Assembly (NCBI RefSeq): GCF_000331535.1 | Contig: NZ_AMZN01000021.1 | Span: 1-35,080 of the forward strand | From: Fulvivirga imtechensis AK7 | Lineage (GTDB): Bacteria; Bacteroidota; Bacteroidia; Cytophagales; Cyclobacteriaceae | Direction of reading: 5' to 3' | DNA: 35,080 nucleotides | Shown: piece by piece, positions 1 through 8,823 of the stretch | How positions within the stretch are numbered: the first letter of the stretch is position 1 | Layout: the number at the start of each line of letters is the position of its first letter | The notes under the pieces: generated by a model | The model's database searches: none | Seen by the model: the letters and a program-made list of their open reading frames with translations, nothing else | Told to the model about the DNA's origin: nothing | Position numbers and translations under genes: made by a program

Positions 1-412
1 ATCTGACTATCAGCATGTAATGAAAACTTGTCATTGGTAGGCACCTAACAACTTTGAGTTGATTTTGAGGGTAATGACAATACACCATCATTACCATAGC
101 AGAAACTGAGGAAGGCCCTTCGTTCCTCAGGGTGACGTTACGTTCGGGATGACGATGGTGGGGTATTTAATAATTCATTGATTATCAGAATCTAGTAAAA
201 CTTGTCATTGGTATGAAAGAGGAAACTTACTAAGAAGTATGGATGAAACGGCTTAGTAAGATGCCTCCAAAGTCGGCATGACAATTCTTTTTATTGAAGC
301 CAGACCTTAGCTAAAGACCCCTGGGTTCTCTGCGGTTAAATTATTCAAAAGGGATTCAATTGTATTCTCATTGTGAAAAACCTTTATATTTAAGTGAAGA
401 GAAATTTTTAAG
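1..412. other. non-coding leader region with diverged direct repeat and hairpin
   Basis: I see no convincing gene here. Bases 6-39 and 180-213 are imperfect direct copies that share the 17-mer AAAACTTGTCATTGGTA (23-39 and 197-213). A hairpin with an 8-bp stem (CTGAGGAA 106-113, TTCCTCAG 123-130) lies between them. A possible weak -7 box, TATATTTA, at 385-392 may serve the oxidoreductase at 413. The region looks like intergenic repeat debris. Confidence 0.5.
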
Positions 413-2023
413 ATGCAGAATAAAAGCAATTCACCCTTTGACTATGACTACATCATCATAGGCAGTGGCTTTGGAGGCTCTGTTAGCGCCTTGCGGTTAT
501 CAGAGAAAGGTTACAAAGTGCTGGTCATCGAAAAAGGGAAGTGGTATCAATCCACTGATTTTGCCAAAACCAACTGGAACTTACGAAAATGGCTTTGGAT
601 ACCGGCATTACGGCTGTTTGGCATCATGAAAATCACGTTCTTCAGGCACATTGTTATCTTGTCGGGTGCCGGAGTAGGAGGTGGGTCGCTGGTTTATGCC
701 AACACTTTGCCAGTTCCTAAGCGTGCATTTTATAAGACAGGCACCTGGGCGAAGCTGGACGACTGGGAAAATAAGCTTAAGCCATACTATGAGCGTGCCT
801 ATCACATGTTGGGAGCAGCACAAAACCCAAAGCTATATGATGGTGATCTGGCATTGCAAAAACTGGCAGAAGAAAGAGGCATTACAGATAATTTTGAAGC
901 TACTAAAGTATCCGTTTTTTTCGGAAAACCTGGAGTTGAGGTGGACGATCCTTATTTCGGTGGAAAAGGACCGAAGCGGGTGGGGTGTACGTTCTGCGGA
1001 GGCTGTATGACCGGCTGCAGACATAATGCAAAAAACACACTGGATAAGAACTATCTTTTTTTAGCACAGCAGCTAGGGGCGGAAATACTGGCCGAGCAGG
1101 AAGTGTATGGTGTGAAACCACTGGATGGTAAGGAGGGCGAGGGGTATGAGGTGCGTTTTAAATCAAGTACAAGATTTTTCAAAAAGAAAAAGCGGCTAAC
1201 GGCCGGAGGAGTGGTGTTTTCGGGAGGAGTGTTGGGTACGGTCAAGCTGCTGCTAAAGCTGAAGCAAAATGGCTCGTTACCTTTTCTCTCAGACAAGACC
1301 GGAGAAGAAATACGCACCAACAACGAAACGCTGATCAGTGTTTCCAGCCTCAAAAAGGATATTGATGTATCAAAGGGAATAGCTATTGGAAGCATCTTAC
1401 ATACCGATGAAAATACGCATCTGGAGATCTGCCGCTACGCCGAAGGGTCAGGCTTCTGGAAGCTGCTGCACTTTCCTATGTCGCAGGGGGTAACGGTTTT
1501 CAGGCGACTGGTGAACACTTTCAAGCAGGTGATAAAGCATCCCGTTAGCTACTTTAAGGTTTTCTGGGTCAACAGTTGGTCGAAGCGGACGGTGATATTA
1601 CTTTTTATGCAAACGCTGGATAGCACCATTAACTTCAGACGTGGGCTGTTCGGGCGGATGGTCTCCACCGTTGGTAACGGAAAGCCTCCTACACCCGACA
1701 TTCCGGAATCAGCTCAACTGACAAAGGAATACGCGGAAATTGTCGATGGCATGCCTACTACATTTTCTTTGGAAACACTGATGGGTTTACCCTCAACGGC
1801 TCACATATTGGGCGGAGCGGTAATGGGAGCAACAAGAGAGGAGGGAGTGATTGACAAAAACAACAGAGTGTTTGGGTATAAAAATATGTTTGTAATTGAT
1901 GGTTCTATGATTTCCGCGAACCCGGGTGTCAATCCATCGCTGTCTATCACTGCCATAGCAGAACATGCGATGGACCAGGTGCCTGAGAAAAAAGGGAACA
2001 AACATACTCGGAAATTCGTGTAG
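413..2023 (+). CDS. GMC-family FAD-dependent oxidoreductase with Cys-cluster motif (cholesterol-oxidase-like)
   Basis: Probable flavoprotein that oxidises an alcohol or sterol-like substrate; the substrate is unknown. The N-terminus has a Rossmann FAD site (IIIGSGFGGS, residues ~14-23, then an acidic residue after VLVIE). A second glycine-rich block GAGVGGGSLVYAN (~85-97) is typical of GMC enzymes. The C-terminal block IDGSMISANPGVNPSLSITA matches the GMC C-terminal domain. Residues 192-202 carry C-x2-C-x2-C-x3-C followed by RHNAKNT. This cysteine block is seen in the ChoD-like branch of GMC enzymes and resembles an Fe-S ligand set. There is no signal peptide, so it is probably cytoplasmic or membrane-associated. 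At 536 aa it has normal family length. The secreted protein downstream starts 19 bases after the stop, so the two may be co-transcribed. Confidence 0.85.
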   Translation: MQNKSNSPFDYDYIIIGSGFGGSVSALRLSEKGYKVLVIEKGKWYQSTDFAKTNWNLRKWLWIPALRLFGIMKITFFRHIVILSGAGVGGGSLVYANTLPVPKRAFYKTGTWAKLDDWENKLKPYYERAYHMLGAAQNPKLYDGDLALQKLAEERGITDNFEATKVSVFFGKPGVEVDDPYFGGKGPKRVGCTFCGGCMTGCRHNAKNTLDKNYLFLAQQLGAEILAEQEVYGVKPLDGKEGEGYEVRFKSSTRFFKKKKRLTAGGVVFSGGVLGTVKLLLKLKQNGSLPFLSDKTGEEIRTNNETLISVSSLKKDIDVSKGIAIGSILHTDENTHLEICRYAEGSGFWKLLHFPMSQGVTVFRRLVNTFKQVIKHPVSYFKVFWVNSWSKRTVILLFMQTLDSTINFRRGLFGRMVSTVGNGKPPTPDIPESAQLTKEYAEIVDGMPTTFSLETLMGLPSTAHILGGAVMGATREEGVIDKNNRVFGYKNMFVIDGSMISANPGVNPSLSITAIAEHAMDQVPEKKGNKHTRKFV

Positions 2024-2042
2024 TTATATAAAATTCCCGCTT

Positions 2043-2555
2043 ATGAAGAGATTGTTAATCGCTGTTTTGATACTTCTTTCCACCAGTTTGGTAGCTCAGG
2101 AGAAAATGAGTGTCGATACTACGGCTGTACATTCCATCTATGGCATTGTAAAAGAGATGTTAAGAATTATATCAGGAGAAAAAGGAAAAGTGCGGGATTG
2201 GGATGCTTTCAGGAACTTGTTTTTGCCCGCCGCAGATTTCACCATCCTCAATCATGATGAGTCGTTTTCGCAACCTGCAGAAACCGCATCTCTGGAAGAG
2301 CTAATTGAGCTTATGCAGGATCCTTATTACGATCAGGGGTTTCTGGAGTATGAAATTCACAAAGTAGTGGACGAGTACAATGGTATCGCTCAAGTGTTTC
2401 AATCGTACCATGTGAAGGATATTGAGGGTGAAGAGGAACTTGGGATCAATAGCTATCAACTTGTGAATTTTAACAGCAGGTGGTGGATCGTCAACGTTGT
2501 CTGGACGGGAGACTCTAATGGTGTTGATGTGCCCTATAAGTATTTAGGTAAATAA
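2043..2555 (+). CDS. secreted NTF2/SnoaL-like protein of unknown function
   Basis: I chose the ATG at 2043 although the frame is open from 1965. It gives a clear signal peptide (MKRLLIAVLILLSTSLVAQ, cleavage probably after AQ) and avoids overlap with the upstream gene. The mature part of about 150 aa has the look of an NTF2-like cone fold: an N-terminal helix (SIYGIVKEMLRII), the DWDAFRNLFLPAADFTIL motif, and paired strands ending in SYQLVNFNSRWWIVNVVW. Such periplasmic or surface proteins bind or process small molecules, but no catalytic residues can be named here. It is 170 aa long. The fold assignment is by pattern only. Confidence 0.75.
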   Translation: MKRLLIAVLILLSTSLVAQEKMSVDTTAVHSIYGIVKEMLRIISGEKGKVRDWDAFRNLFLPAADFTILNHDESFSQPAETASLEELIELMQDPYYDQGFLEYEIHKVVDEYNGIAQVFQSYHVKDIEGEEELGINSYQLVNFNSRWWIVNVVWTGDSNGVDVPYKYLGK

Positions 2556-2559
2556 ATAC

Positions 2560-3012
2560 ATGGGGTGTCCGGGAGTAAATCTTAAGCATGATTCCCGGCT
2601 TTTTATTATCTTCATTGCTGCTATGCACATCATCGGCTACATTCTATTCATCGTCCATCTTGCTTTGCTGCTTTGGTCAGTTGGTGGATTTCTCGAAATG
2701 GTCCTGCCTCAGGTACCCTGGAAGCCCTTTACTAATCCTGATTTTCCGTTATGGGTCCTTGTTATCCACTGGGGGTCCGTGCTTTTAGCTTCGATAGTTT
2801 TTATTTACGGCTATATTACCCATTGGAGTAAAACGCCTCAACTGATGGTCATTGCATATGGTATGATGGCACTGGTCTGCGTGCTCGAAACCTTCGGTTA
2901 TATGACCAGTAAGACCAAATACTTAGCCATGGGAGCTGAGTACGTGACTTATGCGGTCATTCTGCTGATACTTTTTAAGAGTAGCTATTTTGTGAGTTAT
3001 TTTAAAGGATAA
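2560..3012 (+). CDS. small four-TM membrane protein, unknown function
   Basis: 150 aa with about four hydrophobic segments (residues ~14-41, 64-84, 91-112 and 124-146), so an inner-membrane protein. It starts 5 bases after the stop of the secreted NTF2-like gene, which suggests one transcription unit with it. The ATG at 2560 leaves a polar N-terminus before the first TM; an internal ATG at 2623 would start directly in the TM. I do not recognise a family. Short charged loops (THWSK, SKTKY) are the only polar parts. Confidence 0.65.
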   Translation: MGCPGVNLKHDSRLFIIFIAAMHIIGYILFIVHLALLLWSVGGFLEMVLPQVPWKPFTNPDFPLWVLVIHWGSVLLASIVFIYGYITHWSKTPQLMVIAYGMMALVCVLETFGYMTSKTKYLAMGAEYVTYAVILLILFKSSYFVSYFKG

Positions 3013-3024
3013 TTTCTCGAAGTC

Positions 3025-3669
3025 TTATTTTTTAATATCATATTTCTCCGTCAGCAGTGCCATAGCCTCTTCTGTTTTTTTCTTTAGTAATATTTCCTGA
3101 CCGTAGAGTTCCCGGAAAGACCAAGCCGCCATGTTTAATATAGGCTCGGTTTGGCCGGGAATGAAGAGATCTTTGGTAGCAAAAACTTCAACTCTTAATT
3201 GATGTACGGTTGCGGTGACGCCTGCCTCATGCAACTGATACAGTGCAGACAACGTACTGGCAACTTCATAATCCAGTAGTATATATGCCTCCGATTGCTG
3301 TAGAGTGGGCCAGGCGCTGCTTTTAAGTTGAGGTATGCCGGCAGCGCTTTCTTTCCTGGTTAGCAACTGCATCAGATGGTGTATGGGTTTGTTTTCACCT
3401 GATATATTTTTTAGCCCCTTACTCAAACTGTCGGTGTAGCTGAATAAGACGTCCACCAGTTCTTCATGGTAGGGCATTGCTTTCTCCAATTCGGTGAGAT
3501 TGCCATGAAGCTCGAGATAAACCCCTTCAATAGCCTGTTGTTCCAGTTTTTTAAGCTTGTTGGTCTCGTTTCTGTTGGTAAGCCAAAAGGCAAAATACAC
3601 ACTGCTGAATATAAAAATGAACTGTAGCAGGTGATTGATGATCAGGGTGTTTTTCCAGAATTTAGCCAT
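3025..3669 (-). CDS. one-TM protein with helical extracytoplasmic domain (Bacteroidota DUF-type)
   Basis: 214 aa. The N-terminus is short and basic, followed by one TM helix (IINHLLQFIFIFSSVYFAFWL, ~10-30). The rest is a largely helical soluble domain (LKKLEQQAIEGVYLELHGNLTELEKAM and onward). The layout resembles the DUF6090-like one-TM proteins common in Bacteroidota, but I cannot confirm that family by eye. It has no enzyme motif. It ends 12 bases from the convergent membrane-protein gene and lies downstream of the nitric oxide reductase on the same strand, separated by about 160 bases containing a 9-bp hairpin (3778-3803). Confidence 0.6.
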   Translation of the reverse strand: MAKFWKNTLIINHLLQFIFIFSSVYFAFWLTNRNETNKLKKLEQQAIEGVYLELHGNLTELEKAMPYHEELVDVLFSYTDSLSKGLKNISGENKPIHHLMQLLTRKESAAGIPQLKSSAWPTLQQSEAYILLDYEVASTLSALYQLHEAGVTATVHQLRVEVFATKDLFIPGQTEPILNMAAWSFRELYGQEILLKKKTEEAMALLTEKYDIKK

Positions 3670-3777
3670 TGCAGAGCAGTTGAGCGATTAAAATGAAACT
3701 GCCCTGAATAAAGTAAATGATATGCGGATTTCAAAATCGCTGTAAATTTTACTGGCTACCTTTCGAATACATTTTCA

Positions 3778-3803
3778 CAGGGCCTCCGTTAGGCGAGGCC
3801 CTG
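3778..3803 (-). terminator. possible terminator hairpin after nitric oxide reductase
   Basis: Perfect 9-bp stem (CAGGGCCTC 3778-3786, GAGGCCCTG 3795-3803) with an 8-base loop, 24 bases past the stop codon of the reductase on the minus strand. Only a weak T tract follows, so termination is plausible but not certain. Confidence 0.45.
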
Positions 3804-3827
3804 CGATTCATAAACTTAAACTTATAT

Positions 3828-6155
3828 TTATACTTCTTCAAGAGCTATTTCCTTTCCTTTCCCTTTGCCATCTGGCACCACCCGGGGATAATCATGATCG
3901 GATAGGTCTACTTCACCTTTCACTGACCAGCCCGTTTTCAACCCGATGACAAACCAGCCGAGGGCCAGCACTCCGATAGCAAAAATGGTATCACCAATTA
4001 CTCGCAGCCAGCGCAAAGTATCCATAGCAGGCTCTTGCATGAATTCTGCCGAGCGGGCATACCACAAACCATACTTCACACTGGCCCACGTCTGGGCCAG
4101 TCCGATAGGCAGCACGCTGATCAGCACCATCAGCGCCAGACCGATATTGATAGACCAGAATGCAAATTTGATCGTTCCGTCCTTCCAAACATGCCGGGCC
4201 GCAAGTCCTTTTAGCACGAACAGCATAAGGCCGATGCCCAGCATGCCGTACACTCCGAAGAGGGCAGTGTGGCCGTGTACCGGAGTGGTGTTGAGCCCCT
4301 GCATATAATAAAGCGCAATCGGAGGGTTGATCAGGAAACCGAATATACCAGCACCGACCAGGTTCCAGAAGGCGACCGCTATGAAGCAGTAGATGGGCCA
4401 TTTGTATGCCTTTATCCATTTCGTGGCCCTACTAATGGTGAGGTTGTGATAGGCCTCGAAACCGATCAAAACAAGAGGGACAACCTCCAGGGCGCTGAAA
4501 GTAGCGCCAAGCGCAAGTACCGCAGTAGGTGTACCACTGAAATACAGGTGGTGAAAAGTGCCTATGATACCCCCAAACAGGAAGATAATGGTAGAGAACA
4601 ATACTGTTGCGGTGGCCAATTGCACACGAAGCAGGCCCATTCGTACAAAGAGGAAGGCAATAACCACGGTAGCAAATACCTCAAAGAAGCCTTCTACCCA
4701 CAGATGCACTACCCACCACCGCCAGTATTCAGCTATGGCAAGGTTGGTCTGTCGCCCCCACATGAGACCGGCCCCATAGAAGAGAGCGATGGCAGCCGAG
4801 GATATAAGGAACATTCCCAAGAGGTGGCGTCCTTCTTTCTGGGTATGAAAGGCCGGCCAGATACCTCTTACCATCAAAGCCAACCAAATAAAGAGTCCAG
4901 CAAACAGGAATATCTGCCAAAACCGGCCTAAGTCTACATATTCGTAACCCTGATGGCCGAACCAGAAGTTGGTTTCGAAGCCCAGCCTTTGCATAATACC
5001 GTACCACTGTCCTATCATAGAGCCTGCTACAATTACCAGCAAGGCAATGAACAGCACGTTGACGCCTAATTTCTGATATTTTGGTTCGTGCCCTGAAACT
5101 GCAGGAGCGATGAAGAGTCCGGTGGCAAGCCAGGAAGTGGCTATCCAGAAAATACCCAACTGAACGTGCCAGGTTCTGGTGAGTGAATAAGGGAGAAATT
5201 CGGCCAGGGGAAAGCCATAAAAAGCCGTTCCCTCTACACCATAGTGAGCTGTGGTGGCCCCCAGTATCACCTGTACCACGATCAGTGCAGTTACGATCCA
5301 GAAATATTTAAGGGTTGCCTTCATCGAAGGCGTTGGTTGCAAGCCTAAAAGAGGGTCTTTCTCAGGTAGATTGGCGTGGTCAATTTCATCATCGCGGTTG
5401 GCGGCATAGTACCAGGCCAGTAAGCCGATGCCCGCCAGCAGGAGAATAACACTGAAGCCTGTCCACAATATCAACGAGCTGGTGGGTTTATTGCCCACCA
5501 GATCTTCAGCGGGCCAATTGTTGGTGTATGTGATGTCTGATCCGGGACGATTAGTTGTACAGGTCCAGGCGGCCCAGAAGAAAAAAGCATTGAGCTTTCG
5601 CATGCGCTCCGGATCTTTTACTGTATTGGCGGGTATGGCGTAAGCATCCCGAAGGTCTTCCAGTTCGGCATCGTCAGTAAATAAGGAGGTATAATGATTG
5701 CTGATAGCCGAAATGGCGGCTGCTCGCATAGGGAAAATTGTAAGATCACCGGTCGCAGGATCAAAGGTATTTTCTCTTATCTGCTTCTGAAGCCGTGCGG
5801 TAAGCATCGCTTGCTGCTCCTCATTAGCCTGGTCGTACGGTCGGTTAAATTCCTGCTGCGACCAGGCATGAAGAATAAATGTGGCTTCCCGGTGCAGCCA
5901 GTCTGCCGACCAGTCCGGTGCTACATAAGCGCCATGACCCCAGATGGAGCCTACTTCCTGGCCCCCGATAGACTGCCATACATTTTGACCGTCTTTGATA
6001 TCCTGCCCCGTAAAAAGCAGTTCTCCATTGGTTGTTACAACCTGTTCGGGAATAGGGGGAGCTTCCCTGTATATCTCTATTCCGTAGTAACCCAGGACTG
6101 CAAAAGACAATACCATTACCAGTATAAATCCTATCCATAATTTTTTGTATTTCAT
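3828..6155 (-). CDS. norZ: quinol-dependent nitric oxide reductase (qNOR)
   Basis: Reduces 2 NO to N2O with electrons from quinol at the inner membrane. This is a fused-type NorB of 775 aa from the ATG at 6155. The open frame extends to a TTG at 6182, but the ATG directly precedes the basic/TM start MKYKKLWIGFILVMVLSF. An N-terminal periplasmic domain (residues ~30-215) replaces cytochrome c and has no CxxCH. It is followed by about 12-13 TM segments. Expected haem and FeB ligands are present: H330 (TWHVQ), H484 and E488 (VVHLWVE), H535/H536 (TFHHLY) and H627/H629 (PVHGHT). The promoter carries a perfect Fnr-type dyad at 6207-6226. The role is probably NO detoxification, since no nitrite or N2O reductase is in the window. 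The alternative family name is norB (single-subunit type). Confidence 0.95.
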   Translation of the reverse strand: MKYKKLWIGFILVMVLSFAVLGYYGIEIYREAPPIPEQVVTTNGELLFTGQDIKDGQNVWQSIGGQEVGSIWGHGAYVAPDWSADWLHREATFILHAWSQQEFNRPYDQANEEQQAMLTARLQKQIRENTFDPATGDLTIFPMRAAAISAISNHYTSLFTDDAELEDLRDAYAIPANTVKDPERMRKLNAFFFWAAWTCTTNRPGSDITYTNNWPAEDLVGNKPTSSLILWTGFSVILLLAGIGLLAWYYAANRDDEIDHANLPEKDPLLGLQPTPSMKATLKYFWIVTALIVVQVILGATTAHYGVEGTAFYGFPLAEFLPYSLTRTWHVQLGIFWIATSWLATGLFIAPAVSGHEPKYQKLGVNVLFIALLVIVAGSMIGQWYGIMQRLGFETNFWFGHQGYEYVDLGRFWQIFLFAGLFIWLALMVRGIWPAFHTQKEGRHLLGMFLISSAAIALFYGAGLMWGRQTNLAIAEYWRWWVVHLWVEGFFEVFATVVIAFLFVRMGLLRVQLATATVLFSTIIFLFGGIIGTFHHLYFSGTPTAVLALGATFSALEVVPLVLIGFEAYHNLTISRATKWIKAYKWPIYCFIAVAFWNLVGAGIFGFLINPPIALYYMQGLNTTPVHGHTALFGVYGMLGIGLMLFVLKGLAARHVWKDGTIKFAFWSINIGLALMVLISVLPIGLAQTWASVKYGLWYARSAEFMQEPAMDTLRWLRVIGDTIFAIGVLALGWFVIGLKTGWSVKGEVDLSDHDYPRVVPDGKGKGKEIALEEV

Positions 6156-6179
6156 AGCGTTGGTTTTTTTGGTGATGAG

Positions 6180-6226
6180 CAAACCTATGTGTCAAATATT
6201 ACCTGATTTATGACTTAAGTCATAAA
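6180..6226 (-). promoter_or_regulatory. qNOR promoter: Crp/Fnr-type operator plus -7 box
   Basis: Perfect 20-bp palindrome at 6207-6226, with half-sites TTATGA and TCATAA separated by six bases (6208-6225, centre 6216.5). On the minus strand a perfect Bacteroidota -7 box TAGGTTTG covers 6187-6180. The operator centre is 29.5 bp upstream of the T of TA, about -42 from the likely start, the position of class-II Fnr/Crp activation. The identical operator core, -7 box and spacing occur upstream of the Fnr-like gene at 20762. Confidence 0.75.
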
Positions 6227-6252
6227 AAAATCAAGATTTGATATGTACTGCT

Positions 6253-6399
6253 AATTAGTAAGAAAACTCTAAGTGGATTTAAGAAAACGTTCCGCCAAAG
6301 GGCGGGACGAAGTCCCAAAAAGCGGAGCGTACTGAGGTACGTGAGCATTTTCGGGGCGAGCGTAACGCAGGCATTGGCGTTTTCTTAGAGACACTAATT
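6253..6399 (-). repeat. dispersed MITE-like structured repeat, copy 1
   Basis: About 147 bp, in inverse orientation relative to copy 2. The right edge, read on the minus strand, begins AATTAGTGTCTCTAAGAAAA. The left edge is the related inverted end AATTAGTAAGAAAA at 6253-6266. The interior carries nested inverted repeats (GTCCCAAAAA 6312-6321 with TTTTCGGGGC 6348-6357; an inner CGTAC/GTACG pair). Related copies are at 10129, 25891 and 34804. It lies between the divergent qNOR and lipoprotein genes, just beyond the qNOR operator. Confidence 0.8.
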
Positions 6400-6470
6400 T
6401 AATTAACATGCAGGAGAAGGTAAGGTTACTGATGATATTCTGTAGAAAAATCATTATTTTGTGTTGAAAT

Positions 6471-6893
6471 ATGCTGAGATTTCTTTTTTGTATTTCTTTT
6501 GTGATCGTTCTGGGTTGTGCTGACGATGATTCCTTTGAAAATGAACCTTATACTGGTGAATGGAGGCTTGAAGAGATCTTTCTTGATGGTGTTCAACAAC
6601 CAGAATGGCCATACGCAGTGCTTAACATTGACCAACTTAGTGCTGAGGGAGGGGTATACAACATGCCAAAGACCGTTTATGATTCTATCTGGCCTGAGGA
6701 AGGGCACTGGTCGAAGTCTCGTTATAAAAACCACCTGTTAATAGATGGCGATGCTGTAGGAGAGTATGATTCGGAACGCAATGTACTATGGGTCTCAAAG
6801 ATTATCCCCGGTACCGGAGTGGATGAGTGCACGGATACTATCTGCTTGCCTATTGTAACAGGTGAGTGGTTGTTTGGATTTACGAGGAAGTGA
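6471..6893 (+). CDS. small lipoprotein, unknown function
   Basis: 140 aa with a lipoprotein signal: MLRFLFCISFVIVLGC gives a good lipobox (V-L-G-C, Cys16) followed by acidic ADDDSFE. In Bacteroidota an acidic run after the Cys often marks surface export. The mature domain (GEWRLEEIFLDG ... WLFGFTRK) looks like a small beta-rich, lipocalin-like domain, by pattern only. A Cys pair near the end (DECTDTICLP) could form a disulfide. It is transcribed away from qNOR and converges on the T9SS protein gene. Confidence 0.75.
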   Translation: MLRFLFCISFVIVLGCADDDSFENEPYTGEWRLEEIFLDGVQQPEWPYAVLNIDQLSAEGGVYNMPKTVYDSIWPEEGHWSKSRYKNHLLIDGDAVGEYDSERNVLWVSKIIPGTGVDECTDTICLPIVTGEWLFGFTRK

Positions 6894-6941
6894 GAAAGTA
6901 ATTATTTTTTCATTGATTTTTTCACAAAATCTACATAGCAT

Positions 6942-8318
6942 TTACCGCACAATAAGGCGGTATCGACCCCTGAAGCGTTTGGTGTGAACAACCACCAAAT
7001 AATGGCCCGGCTGTCGAGGAGCTGAGATTTCGACCGAATCGTCTGACACGTATTGAGTGCTTATTTTTCTTCCGAATAGATCCAGAACGGAAACTTCTTT
7101 ATTACCGGTTTCAATGGCGAAAAGCATGGAAATTCTTTCTCCGCCAAATGCAGGATTTGGAAACATGAGGGTATGGTCGTCTTTATGCGGTTTTTCAACA
7201 TCGGTAACTAAGCTATTTGTGGTATGATAAACATTTTCATCCCAAACCTGCACCATGAATATTTTGCCATTTTGATCTTCTGCAAAATGCTGAATATTTC
7301 GAAAGCCGTAAATATCTAAGCCGAGGCCACTATTCATCATAAGCCAGTTTTGGCTTTTGTCTCCAGAAAAATAAGTAGTGCCTGTATTGATCGTACCCCG
7401 GGTAGAGCTATACCAGTCACCATTTTTTGCGAAATGAATGTTACTTAATGTCCTGTCCAGCCACCATGATACGGAATTGAAGACCTTGTAAGGGCTCCAG
7501 AAACTGTGATTTCGTATATCATTGATGCTCTTCTTTAGATTTAAACTTACAAATGCATTCACTGCGGTACCGGTGATACTCAGATAAACACTGTCTTCCG
7601 GTGACACCGAGAGGCCAAAAGTATTCCCTACCTTTATATTGTCTGGCACCGTGTTTTTCCCGTTAATGGAGATATTTATATGTTCCCATAGCAACCCATT
7701 ATTTTCGGAGATGAAGAGACCTCCATTTCCGGTTACGTATTCATCTGCCATGCCCAGGTAAAGTCTTCCCTTGCTGTCTATTGCTATTTTTTCACAGCTT
7801 TTGTAAATACCTAATCCATTATTGCGGTTAGCCCAGCTTTTGCCACCATCATCAGAGTAAAATACACCGTCTCCCACATAACCAAGGTCAACATCAAGTG
7901 CACCTGTGATGGCCAATAGGTGTCCCTGATGATTTTCGATCAACTGAACAACCGGGAAAGGAGATTGAAGAGTCACAGAGTACCAGTTTTTTCCAAGATC
8001 TTCGGAAAAGTAGATGGTTCCGGCACCTCCGGCATATACTTTACCTGCTTTACTGGCATATACCGAAAAGATAGCAGGTGCTGTTAAAACGCTTTCAAAT
8101 GTTTCTCCGTTATCGCAACTGCGGATTATTCCGGTGGTACAACCCACTATCAGGCAGGAGTTACCCGCAAGCGCAATTCCTGTTTTTGGACCTCCGGCAT
8201 ATTCTGGCCTGGCAGTCCAAAACTGCTGGGGCAGAACCCTCGAAATGAAGATCGGGTGCATACAAAGCGCAATTATACAAAGCAGGAACTGATTCCTCTT
8301 ATTAAAAATTTTATGCAT
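6942..8318 (-). CDS. secreted BNR/beta-propeller protein with T9SS sorting domain
   Basis: 458 aa. The N-terminal signal segment (residues ~10-30) is hydrophobic. The central region carries several Asp-box/BNR motifs of the S-x-D-x-G-x-x-(W/F) kind: SCDNGETF, SEDLGKNW, YSDDGGKSW and SENNGLLW. This indicates a sialidase-type or photosynthesis-stability-factor-type beta-propeller. The last ~80 residues (LMFPNPAFGGERISMLF ... VSVLDLFGRKI ... GHYLVVV) form a type A T9SS C-terminal sorting domain, so it should be exported across the outer membrane and attached or released. No catalytic set of a true sialidase is evident. It is the third gene of an operon after the cupin and STAS-like genes (gap 26 bases). 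Confidence 0.85.
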   Translation of the reverse strand: MHKIFNKRNQFLLCIIALCMHPIFISRVLPQQFWTARPEYAGGPKTGIALAGNSCLIVGCTTGIIRSCDNGETFESVLTAPAIFSVYASKAGKVYAGGAGTIYFSEDLGKNWYSVTLQSPFPVVQLIENHQGHLLAITGALDVDLGYVGDGVFYSDDGGKSWANRNNGLGIYKSCEKIAIDSKGRLYLGMADEYVTGNGGLFISENNGLLWEHINISINGKNTVPDNIKVGNTFGLSVSPEDSVYLSITGTAVNAFVSLNLKKSINDIRNHSFWSPYKVFNSVSWWLDRTLSNIHFAKNGDWYSSTRGTINTGTTYFSGDKSQNWLMMNSGLGLDIYGFRNIQHFAEDQNGKIFMVQVWDENVYHTTNSLVTDVEKPHKDDHTLMFPNPAFGGERISMLFAIETGNKEVSVLDLFGRKISTQYVSDDSVEISAPRQPGHYLVVVHTKRFRGRYRLIVR

Positions 8319-8344
8319 AGTTTTTCGATTTTAGCTTAAGTACC

Positions 8345-8794
8345 CTATGCTCCTAACGTATCGTCTTCTTTGGATCTTTGGGTAAGCCACTGCTCAGCTT
8401 GAGAAAGAGTTTCACAGAGAATGGTTGTGACCTTATTGGTGCTTCGTTTTTTCAACTCCAGAGACGACAATTTTGAAAACAGGTCAGGAGAGATGATGCT
8501 GATATTATATCTCAGTCCATACTCATAGTTCATAGGAAAGAAATAGTTGGTGATCCAATCCACTAGCCCTGCCCAGGCTCCTTCTATTTCTTTGGTATCA
8601 TGAACATGAAACCTGCATTTTCTTCGCGATCCCTCTGTTTTCTGCCATTCCAGCATTCGCAGTGAGGCATCTTTTACTTCAGGCTCAGCGCATGGGCCCA
8701 CCCATTTCATCAATAGATAATTCTTCTGAGGCTCATAGCTGAGCTTGGCATAGATCTCATCTGAGGCGTTTCTAATAAGGTCAACAACAATCAT
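8345..8794 (-). CDS. STAS/SpoIIAA-like small protein (tentative)
   Basis: 149 aa, soluble, no signal peptide. The alternating strand-helix pattern resembles SpoIIAA-like/STAS proteins found in Bacteroidota: AKLSYEPQKNYLLMKWVGPC, then EVKDASLRMLEWQKTEGSRRKCRFHVHDTKEIEGAWAG split by loops, then YNISIISPDLFSKLSSLELKK. No phosphorylatable Ser in the classical D-S-S-G setting can be named, so a specific partner role is not supported. It lies between the cupin gene (29-base gap) and the T9SS gene (26-base gap), almost certainly in one operon with them. Confidence 0.55.
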   Translation of the reverse strand: MIVVDLIRNASDEIYAKLSYEPQKNYLLMKWVGPCAEPEVKDASLRMLEWQKTEGSRRKCRFHVHDTKEIEGAWAGLVDWITNYFFPMNYEYGLRYNISIISPDLFSKLSSLELKKRSTNKVTTILCETLSQAEQWLTQRSKEDDTLGA

Positions 8795-8823
8795 TCTGAT
8801 TCAGACTAGCATGATCAAGCTAC

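Noticed and set aside
4269-4931. 220-codon open frame on the plus strand
   Set aside because: Lies antisense inside the qNOR gene, has polar low-complexity composition and no start signal; shadow of the strongly conserved reductase.
6269-6454. 61-codon minus-strand frame containing LRKRQCLRYA, and a similar peptide at 34606-34878
   Set aside because: The shared peptide is just the translated end of the dispersed repeat, not a conserved protein.
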